A stretch of DNA of 64,000 nucleotides from Litoditis marina (taxonomy: Eukaryota > Nematoda > Chromadorea > Rhabditida > Rhabditidae): NCBI GenBank assembly GCA_964036275.1, contig OZ038434.1, forward strand, positions 3,990,560 through 4,054,559, in the 5' to 3' direction. This document shows, in pieces, positions 29,234 through 43,033 of the stretch. Under the pieces are notes generated by a model. That model saw only the letters and a program-made list of their open reading frames with translations, had not been told where the DNA came from and did not search any database. The translations under genes were made by a program, and so were the position numbers. Every line of letters begins with the position of its first letter. Position 1 is the first letter of the stretch.

Positions 29234-32131
29234 TTTATATCGTTCTATTGAATAATAACTGTTTCAAAAACTACATGCGATTATCCAAGTCAAGTATAGT
29301 CCAAATCATTCCTGATCTCACTCCTACAGTACACTTTCGAATTTCCCATCTACGTACGTAAACATTCGTTAAATAACTTTCGAACACTTTTTTTACTGGG
29401 GAATAGAAATCGACTTTGAAATACTTGTTAACTATTCCGATAACATAAAAGCAATTAGAATGGACCTAAAGTTTAGTATTTGTAGTGTTATGATGCCTTT
29501 ACGAATGAGAAAGACTGTGTTGTCCACCCCCACAGGTCTCTGCCGCGCATTTGGGAAACCCGTACTAGATACGGCGCAACGCGTGACTTGGCTGGCGCCG
29601 CATTTGTTTCGTCGAAATCGTACTACACAGAATTCTCTGCTTAGTTCGTATTTCACAATCCCTTACCAAAAGCGACACCAGTCGACCGCAATGAACGGGA
29701 AACGGGCGAGTTGCGAGCGGGAAGAACGCTTTCGGGCGCTGAGGACCGCGTGTGGCCGCAAGGACACATTTGTAACTCGCTCTTCTGAGCGGATAAAAAC
29801 GATTCATTGCTGGAAACTTGAGGAACTCGATTATAAGTAGTAGCTACGTTCAACTTTGATCTGCATGATCAGCACAGTTTACGAATCACGACTGAAGCAT
29901 GACAGGATCAAACTACAGACACAGCAGGTCGAAGCTAGATGTACAGTAATCCTGCTCTTTTCCGAGCGCACACTATAGTTCTACCATTCGAAAGTGAACT
30001 TTAGACTCTCATAGGAATTAGTATATACTAAAAGTGAATTGAATAGTCACGTAAATTTAGCATTCTAATGAGAAATCGTGCACTTTGTAATTGCACGTTC
30101 CTGAGTTTTGCTGTGTTCAACATGTTTCACGTGACTGTGCAATTGACTAACAGTATATTAGTAATTTATATCGTTCTATTGAATAATAACTGTTTCACAA
30201 ACTACATGCGATTATCCAAGTCAAGTATAGTCCAAATCATTCCTGATTTCACTCCTACAGTACACTTTCGAATTTCCCATCTACGTACGTAAACATTCGT
30301 TAAATAACTTTCGAACACTTTTTTTACTGGGGAATAGAAATCGACTTTGAAATACTTGTTAACTATTCCGATAACATAAAAGCAATTAGAATGGACCTAA
30401 AGTTTAGTATTTGTAGTGTTATGATGCCTTTACGAATGAGAAAGACTGTGTTGCCCACCCCCACAGGTCTCTGCCGCGCATTTGGGCAACCCGTACTAGA
30501 TACGGCGCAACGCGTGACTTGGCTGGCGCCGCATTTGCTTCGTCGAAATCGTACTACACAGAATTCTCTGCTTAGTTCGTATTTCACAATCCCTTACCAA
30601 AAGCGACACCAGTCGACCGCAATGAACGGGAAACGGGCGAGTTGCGAGCGGGAAGAACGCTTTCGGGCGCTGAGGACCGTGTGTGGCCGCAAGGACACAT
30701 TTGTAACTCGCTCTTCTGAGCGGATAAAAACGATTCATTGCTGGAAACTTGTGGAACTCGATTATAAGTAGTAGCTACGTTCAACTTTGATCTGCATGAT
30801 CAGCACAGTTTACGAATCACGACTCAAGCATGACAGGATCAAACTACAAACACAGCAGGTCGAAGCTAGATGTACAGTAATCCTGCTCTTTTCCGAGCGC
30901 ACACTATAGTTATACCATTCGAAAGTGAACTTTAGACTCTCATAGGAATTAGTATATACTAAAAGTGAATTGAATAGTCACGTAAATTTAGCATTCTAAT
31001 GAGAAATCGTGCACTTTGTAATTGCACGTTCCTGAGTTTTGCTGTGTTCAACATGTTTCACGTGACTGTGCAATTGACTAACAGTATATTAGTAATTTAT
31101 ATCGTTCTATTGAATAATAACTGTTTCACAAACTACATGCGATTATCCAAGTCAAGTATAGTCCAAATCATTCCTGATCTCACTCCTACAGTACACTTTC
31201 GAATTTCCCATCTACGTACGTAAACATTCGTTAAATAACTTTCGAACACTTTTTTTACTGGGGAATAGAAATCGACTTTGAAATACTTGTTAACTATTCC
31301 GATAACATAAAAGCAATTAGAATGGACCTAAAGTTTAGTATTTGTAGTGTTATGATGCCTTTACGAATGAGAAAGACTGTGTTGTCCACCCCCACAGGTC
31401 TCTGCCGCGCATTTGGGAAACCCGTACTAGATACGGCGCAACGCGTGACTTGGCTGGCGCCGCATTTGTTTCGTCGAAATCGTACTACACAGAATTCTCT
31501 GCTTAGTTCGTATTTCACAATCCCTTACCAAAAGCGACACCAGTCGACCGCAATGAACGGGAAACGGGCGAGTTGCGAGCGGGAAGAACGCTTTCGGGCG
31601 CTGAGGACCGCGTGTGGCCGCAAGGACACATTTGTAACTCGCTCTTCTGAGCGGATAAAAACGATTCATTGCTGGAAACTTGAGGAACTCGATTATAAGT
31701 AGTAGCTACGTTCAACTTTGATCTGCATGATCAGCACAGTTTACGAATCACGACTCAAGCATGACAGGATCAAACTACAAACACAGCAGGTCGAAGCTAG
31801 ATGTACAGTAATCCTGCTCTTTTCCGAGCGCACACTATAGTTATACCATTCGAAAGTGAACTTTAGACTCTCATAGGAATTAGTATATACTAAAAGTGAA
31901 TTGAATAGTCACGTAAATTTAGCATTCTAATGAGAAATCGTGCACTTTGTAATTGCACGTTCCTGAGTTTTGCTGTGTTCAACATGTTTCACGTGACTGT
32001 GCAATTGACTAACAGTATATTAGTAATTTATATCGTTCTATTGAATAATAACTGTTTCACAAACTACATGCGATTATCCAAGTCAAGTATAGTCCAAATC
32101 ATTCCTGATTTCACTCCTACAGTACACTTTC
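29234..32131. repeat. 931-bp satellite array, block 2
   Basis: Landmarks lie at 29460, 30391 and 31322, again 931 bp apart. The distance from the last landmark of block 1 (24963) is 931 plus 3566, exactly the length of the intervening Helitron-like pair. The block is cut at its right end by the foldback element, whose left target copy CACTTTC is at 32125-32131. Confidence 0.95.
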
Positions 32132-34958
32132 GAGTGGGCGACGATCCAGCTAAAACCGATTCAGCTTGCGAGGTAATTAGGGGACTTTTCAGCTAATACG
32201 TTTTAAGCTCGGACCATTGCGCTAGTACCGTTTTAAGCTTGGACTTTTCGGCTAAAACCGATTAAGCTTGGACTTTTCAGCTAGTACCGTTTTAAGCTTG
32301 GACTTTTCAGCTAAAACTTATTTAGCTTGGACTTTTCAGCTAAAACTTATTTAGCTTGGACTTTTCAGCTAAAACTTATTCAGCTTGGACTTTTCAGCTG
32401 AAACTTATTCAGCTAAAACTGATTCAGCTAAAACTTATTCAGCTTGGACTTTTCAGCTAAAACTTATTCAGCTCGGACTTTTCAGCTAAAACTTATTCAG
32501 CTTGGACTTTTCAGCTAAAACTTATTCAGCTTGGACTTTTCAGCTAAAACTTATTCAGCTTGGACTTTTCAGCTAAAACTTATTCAGCTTGGACTTTTCA
32601 GCTAAAACTTATTCAGCTTGGACTTTTCAGCTAAAACTTATTCAGCTTGGACTTTTCAGCTAAAACTTATTCAGCTTGGACTTTTCAGGGTTGTAAAGCT
32701 CTTTTGGAATTGCCATCAAATTTTCAACATTGATATTTTCAGAATTTTCACAACTCACATGTGAATTGTTGCAACTTGAACTTGAACAACTTTTTGGCAT
32801 TTCGATATATAAGGCTGTCTTCAGACTTTTTGTGCGATACAAGATACAGATACACGATTCATTTTCGAATTATTTGTATCGTCTCATTTTGTATCCGTAT
32901 CTTGGCGCCAACGTATCAGAAAAGTATGAACGTTCCAGGATACATTTTTTTCGATTTTGTTAGTTTCAAATTCAAAAGTAACTTTTAACAATTTTAAATT
33001 CTTTATTTCATAGATATTTATAGGTATTCTTCAAATTGACGTCTATCTCATCGCACGCGACGACGTGATATTTTGTCGCGGCGCGTGCACGCGTCGCGTG
33101 CGTGATATAAAATTGATATCCACATTCGCAATCTCCATGATCGATAATCACAGTTCACAAATTTGACCCAAATCTGCATATTTTCTCATTTTGACGCGTC
33201 GCGTGCGCGCGAAAATGAAATTTTTTTGCGAATACCAATCTGTTTTGTGTGGGGGAACATTCTATCAATTGGAAAAATTTCACAAAAATCACTTTTTGTA
33301 GGTTATTATCCGAAAACCTAGATGTATCCACAATATGAGTGAAGTGTAGAATGCCGGCCGCAATCTTCAAAAAAAGTGTATCGTCGATTCAAAATGATGT
33401 ATCTGACGCCGAGATACTGTAGAAAAAGTATGAACACGATAGATACATCGCGTGACGCATGTATCTGTCGCCGCTACAAAAATGCAATCGATACACATGA
33501 TTAGAGCGCGCATGTATCGTGTATCTTGTATCGCGCAAAAAGTCTGAAGACAGCCTAAAGGTTTTGTATAGTCATATCGCATAGAAATAGTCACAACCGT
33601 TTCATATAAAACCGTTCACAGAAAATTAATGACGTGACCAATGAAGAAGATGGTGAGGGATTCGGATTCTCTTCCAACTCTAGCTATAACATGACAACAA
33701 CGTGAAAGAAAACACAACGAAATAGTAAAAACAACAAGAATGAGGAAAACATATTCACAGATATCAATCTCAATCACAAACTAATAATCTTCACCTAAAA
33801 CAAAATGATGAACAAAAACGCAACTACTAATGAAACAAACTATGATAACTATTTTCGTCATGCACGCATGATCTACGTTCATGAGTGGAGCGAATCAGCT
33901 CTTGCAGAGTCATAATATGAATACCAAAATTACAGTCTGACCGGTAAAAAAGACGTAATACCCATATTAAGAGAACTGGAAAGACATAAATATGACATAC
34001 GTGAGTTTAGTCAAATACTCTACCAGTTATGAATACAGTGTAACGGTTTACTTCTACATACGAGTAAAGCTGCTTGAAATAAACATTGTGCCATTTTTCG
34101 CTCGTGTATAGGAAGTATTGACGAAAATAGTTATCATAGTTTGTTTCATGAGTAGTTGCGTTTTTGTTCATCATTTTGTTTTAGGTGAAGATTATTAGTT
34201 TGTGATTGAGATTGATATCTGTGAATATGTTTTCCTCATTCTTGTTGTTTTTACTATTTCGTTGTGTTTTCTTTCACGTTGTTGTCATGTTATAGCTAGA
34301 GTTGGAAGAGAATCCGAATCCCTCACCATCTTCTTCATTGGTCACGTCATTAATTTTCTGTGAACGGTTTTATATGAAACGGTTGTGACTATTTCTATGC
34401 GATATGACTATACAAAACCTTTATATATCGAAATGCCAAAAAGTTGTTCAAGTTCAAGTTGCAACAATTCACATGTGAGTTGTGAAAATTCTGAAAATAT
34501 CAATGTTGAAAATTTGATGGCAATTCCAAAAGAGCTTTACAACCCTGAAAAGTCCAAGCTGAATAAGTTTTAGCTGAAAAGTCCAAGCTGAATAACTTTT
34601 AGCTGAAAAGTCCAAGCTGAATTAGTTTTAGCTGAATAAGTTTTAGCTGAATAAGTTTTAGCTGAATCAGTTTTAGCTGAATAAGTTTTAGCTGAAAAGT
34701 CCAAGCTAAATAAGTTTTAGCTGAAAAGTCCAAGCTTAAAACGGTACTAGCTGAAAAGTCCAAGCTTAAAACGGTAATAGCTGAAAAGTCCAAGCTAAAT
34801 AAGTTTTAGCTGAATAGTCCAAGCCTAAAACGGCACTGGCTCAATGGTCCAAGCTGAATGAGAGTTCGCCGAAAAGTCCGAGCTTAAAACGTATTAGCTG
34901 AAAAGTCCCCTAATTACCTCGCAAGCTGAATCGGTTTTAGCTGGATCGTCGCCCACTC
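32132..34958. mobile_element. 2.8-kb foldback element with 7-bp target duplication
   Basis: Termini GAGTGGGCGACG and CGTCGCCCACTC are perfect inverted repeats, flanked by CACTTTC (32125-32131 and 34959-34965); undisturbed monomers have one CACTTTC. The outer arms carry a 29-bp minisatellite (units starting CTTGGACTTTTCAGC; left about 32200-32690, right about 34560-34900) in unequal copy number. Inner arms of about 300 bp (about 33556-33860 and 34119-34425) flank a 258-bp loop. No transposase is present. Length plus target copy is 2834 bp, exactly the landmark displacement (31322 to 35087). The superfamily is uncertain; 7 bp does not match a typical MULE (9) or hAT (8). Confidence 0.88.
32813..33555. 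mobile_element. Harbinger-like non-autonomous element nested in the foldback arm
   Basis: Termini GGCTGTCTTCAGACTTTTTG and CAAAAAGTCTGAAGACAGCC (with one extra base pattern GTGCG/CGCGC just inside) are inverted repeats, flanked by TAA on both sides (32810-32812, 33556-33558). The opposite foldback arm near 34425-34435 preserves the empty site with one TAA. A 3-bp TAA/TTA duplication is the hallmark of PIF/Harbinger. The 743-bp interior has CG-rich runs (about 33040-33110) and no transposase. Confidence 0.82.
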
Positions 34959-37900
34959 CACTTTCGAATTTCCCATCTACGTACGTAAACATTCGTTAAA
35001 TAACTTTCGAACACTTTTTTTACTGGGGAATAGAAATCGACTTTGAAATACTTGTTAACTATTCCGATAACATAAAAGCAATTAGAATGGACCTAAAGTT
35101 TAGTATTTGTAGTGTTATGATGCCTTTACGAATGAGAAAGACTGTGTTGCCCACCCCCACAGGTCTCTGCCGCGCATTTGGGAAACCCGTACTAGATACG
35201 GCGCAACGCGTGACTTGGCTGGCGCCGCATTTGCTTCGTCGAAATCGTACTACACAGAATTCTCTGCTTAGTTCGTATTTCACAATCCCTTACCAAAAGC
35301 GACACCAGTCGACCGCAATGAACGGGAAACGGGCGAGTCGCGAGCGGGAAGAACGCTTTCGGGCGCTGAGGACCGTGTGTGGCCGCAAGGACACATTTGT
35401 AACTCGCTCTTCTGAGCGGATAAAAACGATTCATTGCTGGAAACTTGAGGAACTCGATTATAAGTAGTAGCTACGTTCAACTTTGATCTGCATGATCAGC
35501 ACAGTTTACGAATCACGACTCAAGCATGACAGGATCAAACTACAAACACAGCAGGTCGAAGCTAGATGTACAGTAATCCTGCTCTTTTCCGAGCGCACAC
35601 TATAGTTATACCATTCGGAAGTGAACTTTAGACTCTCATAGGAATTAGTATATACTAAAAGTGAATTGAATAGTCACGTAAATTTAGCATTCTAATGAGA
35701 AATCGTGCACTTTGTAATTGCACGTTCCTGAGTTTTGCTGTGTTCAACATGTTTCACGTGACTGTGCAATTGACTAACAGTATATTAGTAATTTATATCG
35801 TTCTATTGAATAATAACTGTTTCACAAACTACATGCGATTATCCAAGTCAAGTATAGTCCAAATCATTCCTGATCTCACTCCTACAGTACACTTTCGAAT
35901 TTCCCATCTACGTACGTAAACATTCGTTAAATAACTTTCGAACACTTTTTTTACTGGGGAATAGAAATCGACTTTGAAATACTTGTTAACTATTCCGATA
36001 ACATAAAAGCAATTAGAATGGACCTAAAGTTTAGTATTTGTAGTGTTATGATGCCTTTACGAATGAGAAAGACTGTGTTGCCCACCCCCACAGGTCTCTG
36101 CCGCGCATTTGGGAAACCCGTACTAGATACGGCGCAACGCGTGACTTGGCTGGCGCCGCATTTGCTTCGTCGAAATCGTACTACACAGAATTCTCTGCTT
36201 AGTTCGTATTTCACAATCCCTTACCAAAAGCGACACCAGTCGACCGCAATGAACGGGAAACGGGCGAGTTGCGAGCGGGAAGAACGCTTTCGGGCGCTGA
36301 GGACCGCGTGTGGCCGCAAGGACACATTTGTAACTCGCTCTTCTGAGCGGATAAAAACGATTCATTGCTGGAAACTTGAGGAACTCGATTATAAGTAGTA
36401 GCTACGTTCAACTTTGATCTGCATGATCAGCACAGTTTACGAATCACGACTCAAGCATGACAGGATCAAACTACAAACACAGCAGGTCGAAGCTAGATGT
36501 ACAGTAATCCTGCTCTTTTCCGAGCGCACACTATAGTTATACCATTCGGAAGTGAACTTTAGACTCTCATAGGAATTAGTATATACTAAAAGCGAATTGA
36601 ATAGCCACGTAAATTTAGCATTCTAATGAGAAATCGTGCACTTTGTAATTGCACGTTCCTGAGTTTTGCTGTGTTCAACATGTTTCACGTGACTGTGCAA
36701 TTGACTAACAGTATATTAGTAATTTATATCGTTCTATTGAATAATAACTGTTTCACAAACTACATGCGATTATCCAAGTCAAGTATAGTCCAAATCATTC
36801 CTGATTTCACTCCTACAGTACACTTTCGAATTTCCCATCTACGTACGTAAACATTCGTTAAATAACTTTCGAACACTTTTTTTACTGGGGAATAGAAATC
36901 GACTTTGAAATACTTGTTAACTATTCCGATAACATAAAAGCAATTAGAATGGACCTAAAGTTTAGTATTTGTAGTGTTATGATGCCTTTACGAATGAGAA
37001 AGACTGTGTTGCCCACCCCCACAGGTCTCTGCCGCGCATTTGGGAAACCCGTACTAGATACGGCGCAACGCGTGACTTGGCTGGCGCCGCATTTGCTTCG
37101 TCGAAATCGTACTACACAGAATTCTCTGCTTAGTTCGTATTTCACAATCCCTTACCAAAAGCGACACCAGTCGACCGCAATGAACGGGAAACGGGCGAGT
37201 TGCGAGCGGGAAGAACGCTTTCGGGCGCTGAGGACCGCGTGTGGCCGCAAGGACACATTTGTAACTCGCTCTTCTGAGCGGATAAAAACGATTCATTGCT
37301 GGAAACTTGAGGAACTCGATTATAAGTAGTAGCTACGTTCAACTTTGATCTGCATGATCAGCACAGTTTACGAATCACGACTCAAGCATGACAGGATCAA
37401 ACTACAAACACAGCAGGTCGAAGCTAGATGTACAGTAATCCTGCTCTTTTCCGAGCGCACACTATAGTTATACCATTCGAAAGTGAACTTTAGACTCTCA
37501 TAGGAATTAGTATATACTAAAAGTGAATTGAATAGTCACGTAAATTTAGCATTCTAATGAGAAATCGTGCACTTTGTAATTGCACGTTCCTGAGTTTTGC
37601 TGTGTTCAACATGTTTCACGTGACTGTGCAATTGACTAACAGTATATTAGTAATTTATATCGTTCTATTGAATAATAACTGTTTCACAAACTACATGCGA
37701 TTATCCAAGTCAAGTATAGTCCAAATCATTCCTGATCTCACTCCTACAGTACACTTTCGAATTTCCCATCTACGTACGTAAACATTCGTTAAATAACTTT
37801 CGAACACTTTTTTTACTGGGGAATAGAAATCGACTTTGAAATACTTGTTAACTATTCCGATAACATAAAAGCAATTAGAATGGACCTAAAGTTTAGTATT

Positions 37901-39515
37901 TGTAGTGTTATGATGCCTTTACGAATGAGAAAGACTGTGTTGCCCACCCCCACAGGTCTCTGCCGCGCATTTGGGAAACCCGTACTAGATACGGCGCAAC
38001 GCGTGACTTGGCTGGCGCCGCATTTGCTTCGTCGAAATCGTACTACACAGAATTCTCTGCTTAGTTCGTATTTCACAATCCCTTACCAAAAGCGACACCA
38101 GTCGACCGCAATGAACGGGAAACGGGCGAGTTGCGAGCGGGAAGAACGCTTTCGGGCGCTGAGGACCGCGTGTGGCCGCAAGGACACATTTGTAACTCGC
38201 TCTTCTGAGCGGATAAAAACGATTCATTGCTGGAAACTTGAGGAACTCGATTATAAGTAGTAGCTACGTTCAACTTTGATCTGCATGATCAGCACAGTTT
38301 ACGAATCACGACTGAAGCATGACAGGATCAAACTACAAACACAGCAGGTCGAAGCTAGATGTACAGTAATCCTGCTCTTTTCCGAGCGCACACTATAGTT
38401 CTACCATTCGAAAGTGAACTTTAGACTCTCATAGGAATTAGTATGTACTAAAAGTGAATTGAATAGTCACGTAAATTTAGCATTCTAATGAGAAATCGTG
38501 CACTTTGTAATTGCACGTTCCTGAGTTTTGCTGTGTTCAAAATGTTTCACGTGACTGTGCAATTGACTAACAGTATATTAGTAATTTATATCGTTCTATT
38601 GAATAATAACTGTTTCACAAACTACATGCGATTATCCAAGTCAAGTATAGTCCAAATCATTCCTGATTTCACTCCTACAGTACACTTTCGAATTTCCCAT
38701 CTACGTACGTAAACATTCGTTAAATAACTTTCGAACACTTTTTTTACTGGGGAATAGAAATCGACTTTGAAATACTTGTTAACTATTCCGATAACATAAA
38801 AGCAATTAGAATGGACCTAAAGTTTAGTATTTGTAGTGTTATGATGCCTTTACGAATGAGAAAGACTGTGTTGCCCACCCCCACAGGTCTCTGCCGCGCA
38901 TTTGGGAAACCCGTACTAGATACGGCGCAACGCGTGACTTGGCTGGCGCCGCATTTGCTTCGTCGAAATCGTACTACACAGAATTCTCTGCTTAGTTCGT
39001 ATTTCACAATCCCTTACCATAAGCGACACCAGTCGACCGCAATGAACGGGAAACGGGCGAGTTGCGAGCGGGAAGAACGCTTTCGGGCGCTGAGGACCGC
39101 GTGTGGCCGCAAGGACACATTTGTAACTCGCTCTTCTGAGCGGATAAAAACGATTCATTGCTGGAAACTTGAGGAACTCGATTATAAGTAGTAGCTACGT
39201 TCAACTTTGATCTGCATGATCAGCACAGTTTACGAATCACGACTCAAGCATGACAGGATCAAACTACAAACACAGCAGGTCGAAGCTAGATGTACAGTAA
39301 TCCTGCTCTTTTCCGAGCGCACACTATAGTTATACCATTCGAAAGTGAACTTTAGACTCTCATAGGAATTAGTATATACTAAAAGTGAATTGAATAGTCA
39401 CGTAAATTTAGCATTCTAATGAGAAATCGTGCACTTTGTAATTGCACGTTCCTGAGTTTTGCTGTGTTCAACATGTTTCACGTGACTGTGCAATTGACTA
39501 ACAGTATATTAGTAA
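34959..39515. repeat. 931-bp satellite array, block 3
   Basis: Landmarks lie at 35087, 36018, 36949, 37880 and 38811, exactly 931 bp apart. The block starts with the right target copy of the foldback insertion. The monomer at 38811 shares a private TACCATAAGC variant with the monomer at 21239. Confidence 0.95.
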
Positions 39516-41506
39516 TTAGTAAAAAGTGGGGGAACCAACAAATGTGTGAGTTGTGTTTGGTTCGACCTCGATATCAGCAAAAAGTGAACGATACGAATTG
39601 CTGTGATACTGTAGCAGAAGTATTCTGCAAAAATAGAACAATACAAATGTTGCACAATGGTTCACGAAGCCCGCATGATATTTCAGAAATTGCCGAAGGG
39701 TATTTCATGTGTGCTTTGACGACATGCGTGCGTTGTGAACCATTGTGCAACATTTGTATTGTTCTATTTTTGCAGAATACTTCTGCTACAGTATCACAGC
39801 AATTCGTATCGTTCACTTTTTGCTGATATCGAGGTCGAACCAAACACAACTCACACATTTGTTGGTTCCCCCACTTTTTACTAATTGTCCTTTTTTTGCT
39901 AGTTGTACTCCTACAACTTCATATGTTGCCTATTCACAGAGTGAATCTTGTGAACTCATTATATTATTATGGAAATCTCAGTTTTGTGTGTGCACGAAGC
40001 CGAATGCAGACCATAAAATTGCTGATGTTGTAATATAACGCAGGTTACTGGCTCTGTGACTATCAACAACTGAACAAAAACGCTACACGCTCCGATTGAC
40101 ATGTACACCGCTTTTAGCGGCGATAAGCGATGGGGATTGGTGCCATTGACAAATCTACAATTAGAGACAGCAACTCACTTACAATATAGCCATTATTTCC
40201 AATACCACATCAAAAACATTCGTTGAAACTTTTTTTCATTCCTGCGTCAATTGACACACGCGTCTGGCGCCAGAACGAAACGAAATTTTCTAGGTTTTTG
40301 AGCTACCAGTACACACAACATGTGTCAATTACTGATTGGAGCAATATTCAAACTATTCAATTGTCAGTTTCGTGTGTTTTTGTTTTGGCGCCATTTGGCG
40401 TCTGTTCCGAGCCAGACGATAAATTAGATTTTGAATTAGTGGATCTTTATTTCACATTGGAATATTCAATATCTGTTAACTTGAAACAGTTTGATTGACG
40501 ATAACTGATATTTTTCCAACTTTGGCGCCAATTGGCGCCAGCGCACAATGCCAACAGAACTTTTTTTGATTTTCAGATTGAGCATCTTACTTGCCATGTG
40601 ATAGTTATTTAGTGTACCGAATTTCAGACGATTCCATTGACGCTGTCGTGAGTTTGGGTTTTGGCGCCATCTGGCGCCTGGTTTGAGCGCCAGAAGAAGA
40701 ATTTCAGTTTTGGAAAAATACTTTCACACTTTCCACCAAATTATTCAATTTCTATTAGTGTTCAACATTTTAGTTGATGATAAATAGTGTTTTGCCGTTT
40801 TTGGCGCCTATTGGCGCCAGCGCCGGGCGCCAATGGTGATGTATTCATTTCAGATTTGGCGCGACGGGCTAACTTTTGCATTATAACTCATGTTTCAAAT
40901 TTCAGCTAAATCGGTTCGGTAGTTTTTCCAATAGTCGTTTTTGGCGCCTATTGGCGCCCGCGCCCGGCGCCAATGAGGAGCGATACATCTCATATTTGGC
41001 GCGACATGCTAAATTTTGCATTAGATCTCATGTTTCAAATTTCAGCTAAATCGGTTCGATAGTTTTTCCAATAGTCGTTTTTGGCGCCTATTGGCGCCCG
41101 CGCCCGGCGCCAGAGATTACATATACATTTCATACTTGGCGCGACGAGCTAACTTTTGCCATAGAATAGATGTTTCAAATTTCAGCCAAATTGGTTCAGT
41201 AGTTTTTCCACTACGATGCGGACAGAATTCCGTGAGGGAGGAGGGACGAGGGACGAGGGAGGAGGGACGAGGGACGAATTACGGCGGAACTTTTCAACAA
41301 CGACACGGAACCATAACTCAGGCGAAAATAGTCCGATTTGGCTGAAATTTTCACACAATGTTCAATTCGTGATTCTCTAACGTTCTCTTCTTTTAGTTTT
41401 CGAAAAAAGAATATGTTTGAAGATTTTTGTTAATTAAAAGGAAAAAACGAGTCCGCAATGGCCAAACCAAAGACAACTCACGCAGAGCGCTTCGCGCTCC
41501 GCGCGA
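39516..41506 (-). mobile_element. Helitron-like element A, copy 2 (1991 bp)
   Basis: No differences from copy 1 (27243-29233) were noticed by eye. The insertion displaces the satellite landmark from 38811 to 41733, which is 931 plus 1991. Junctions on the minus strand are TATAAA | TCGCGCGG and CTTTTTACTAA | TTACTAAT, so the undisturbed monomer is interrupted between A and T with no duplication. Element B is absent, showing that B was added to copy 1. Confidence 0.65.
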
Positions 41507-42819
41507 TTTATATCGTTCTATTGAATAATAACTGTTTCAAAAACTACATGCGATTATCCAAGTCAAGTATAGTCCAAATCATTCCTGATCTCACTCCTAC
41601 AGTACACTTTCGAATTTCCCATCTACGTACGTAAACATTCGTTAAATAACTTTCGAACACTTTTTTTACTGGGGAATAGAAATCGACTTTGAAATACTTG
41701 TTAACTATTCCGATAACATAAAATCAATTAGAATGGACCTAAAGTTTAGTATTTGTAGTGTTATGATGCCTTTACGAATGAGAAAGACTGTGTTGTCCAC
41801 CCCCACAGGTCTCTGCCGCGCATTTGGGAAACCCGTACTAGATACGGCGCAACGCGTGACTTGGCTGGCGCCGCATTTGTTTCGTCGAAATCGTACTACA
41901 CAGAATTCTCTGCTTAGTTCGTATTTCACAATCCCTTACCAAAAGCGACACCAGTCGACCGCAATGAACGGGAAACGGGCGAGTTGCGAGCGGGAGGAAC
42001 GCTTTCGGGCGCTGAGGACCGCGTGTGGCCGCAAGGACACATTTGTAACTCGCTCTTCTGAGCGGATAAAAACGATTCATTGCTGGAAACTTGAGGAACT
42101 CGATTATAAGTAGTAGCTACGTTCAACTTTGATCTGCATGATCAGCACAGTTTACGAATCACGACTCAAGCATGACAGGATCAAACTACAAACACAGCAG
42201 GTCGAAGCTAGATGTACAGTAATCCTGCTCTTTTCCGAGCGCACACTATAGTTATACCATTCGAAAGTGAACTTTAGACTCTCATAGGAATTAGTATATA
42301 CTAAAAGTGAATTGAATAGTCACGTAAATTTAGCATTCTAATGAGAAATCGTGCACTTTGTAATTGCACGTTCCTGAGTTTTGCTGTGTTCAACATGTTT
42401 CACGTGACTGTGCAATTGACTAACAGTATATTAGTAAGTTATATCGTTCTATTGAATAATAACTGTTTCACAAACTACATGCGATTATCCAAGTCAAGTA
42501 TAGTCCAAATCATTCCTGATCTCACTCCTACAGTACACTTTCGAATTTCCCATCTACGTACGTAAACATTCGTTAAATAACTTTCGAACACTTTTTTTAC
42601 TGGGGAATAGAAATCGACTTTGAAATACTTGTTAACTATTCCGATAACATAAAAGCAATTAGAATGGACCTAAAGTTTAGTATTTGTAGTGTTATGATGC
42701 CTTTACGAATGAGAAAGACTGTGTTGCCCACCCCCACAGGTCTCTGCCGCGCATTTGGGAAACCCGTACTAGATACGGCGCAACGCGTGACTTGGCTGGC
42801 GCCGCATTTGCTTCGTCGA
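41507..42819. repeat. 931-bp satellite array, block 4
   Basis: Landmarks lie at 41733 and 42664. The second monomer stops about 155 bp after its landmark at CTTCGTCGA, where the retrotransposon pair begins, and resumes near 55180. The phase across the gap is exact (55949 minus 42664 is 931 plus 12354). Confidence 0.93.
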
Positions 42820-43033
42820 GAAATCGTACTGTTTCAAGAAATCGTAGAAATCGTACTGTTTCAATGATTTTCTCTATGTTCGTCGTTCGCCCGTGTTTGG
42901 CAGCTTACCCACCTCTGCGCCCCCTCCTCGTTTGGTTAACCTTGGTTACCATTGAGATATTAGCAAGTGTGGAAGTACTTGCCGCGTTTCTTCACTCGGA
43001 GGCGGTTGCAATCGTCTTTCTCTCTCTCTCCGG

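Noticed and set aside
33556..34425. Inverted assembly artefact in place of a real foldback
   Set aside because: The arms differ by a 743-bp nested insertion and by minisatellite copy number, and the whole is bounded by an exact target duplication.
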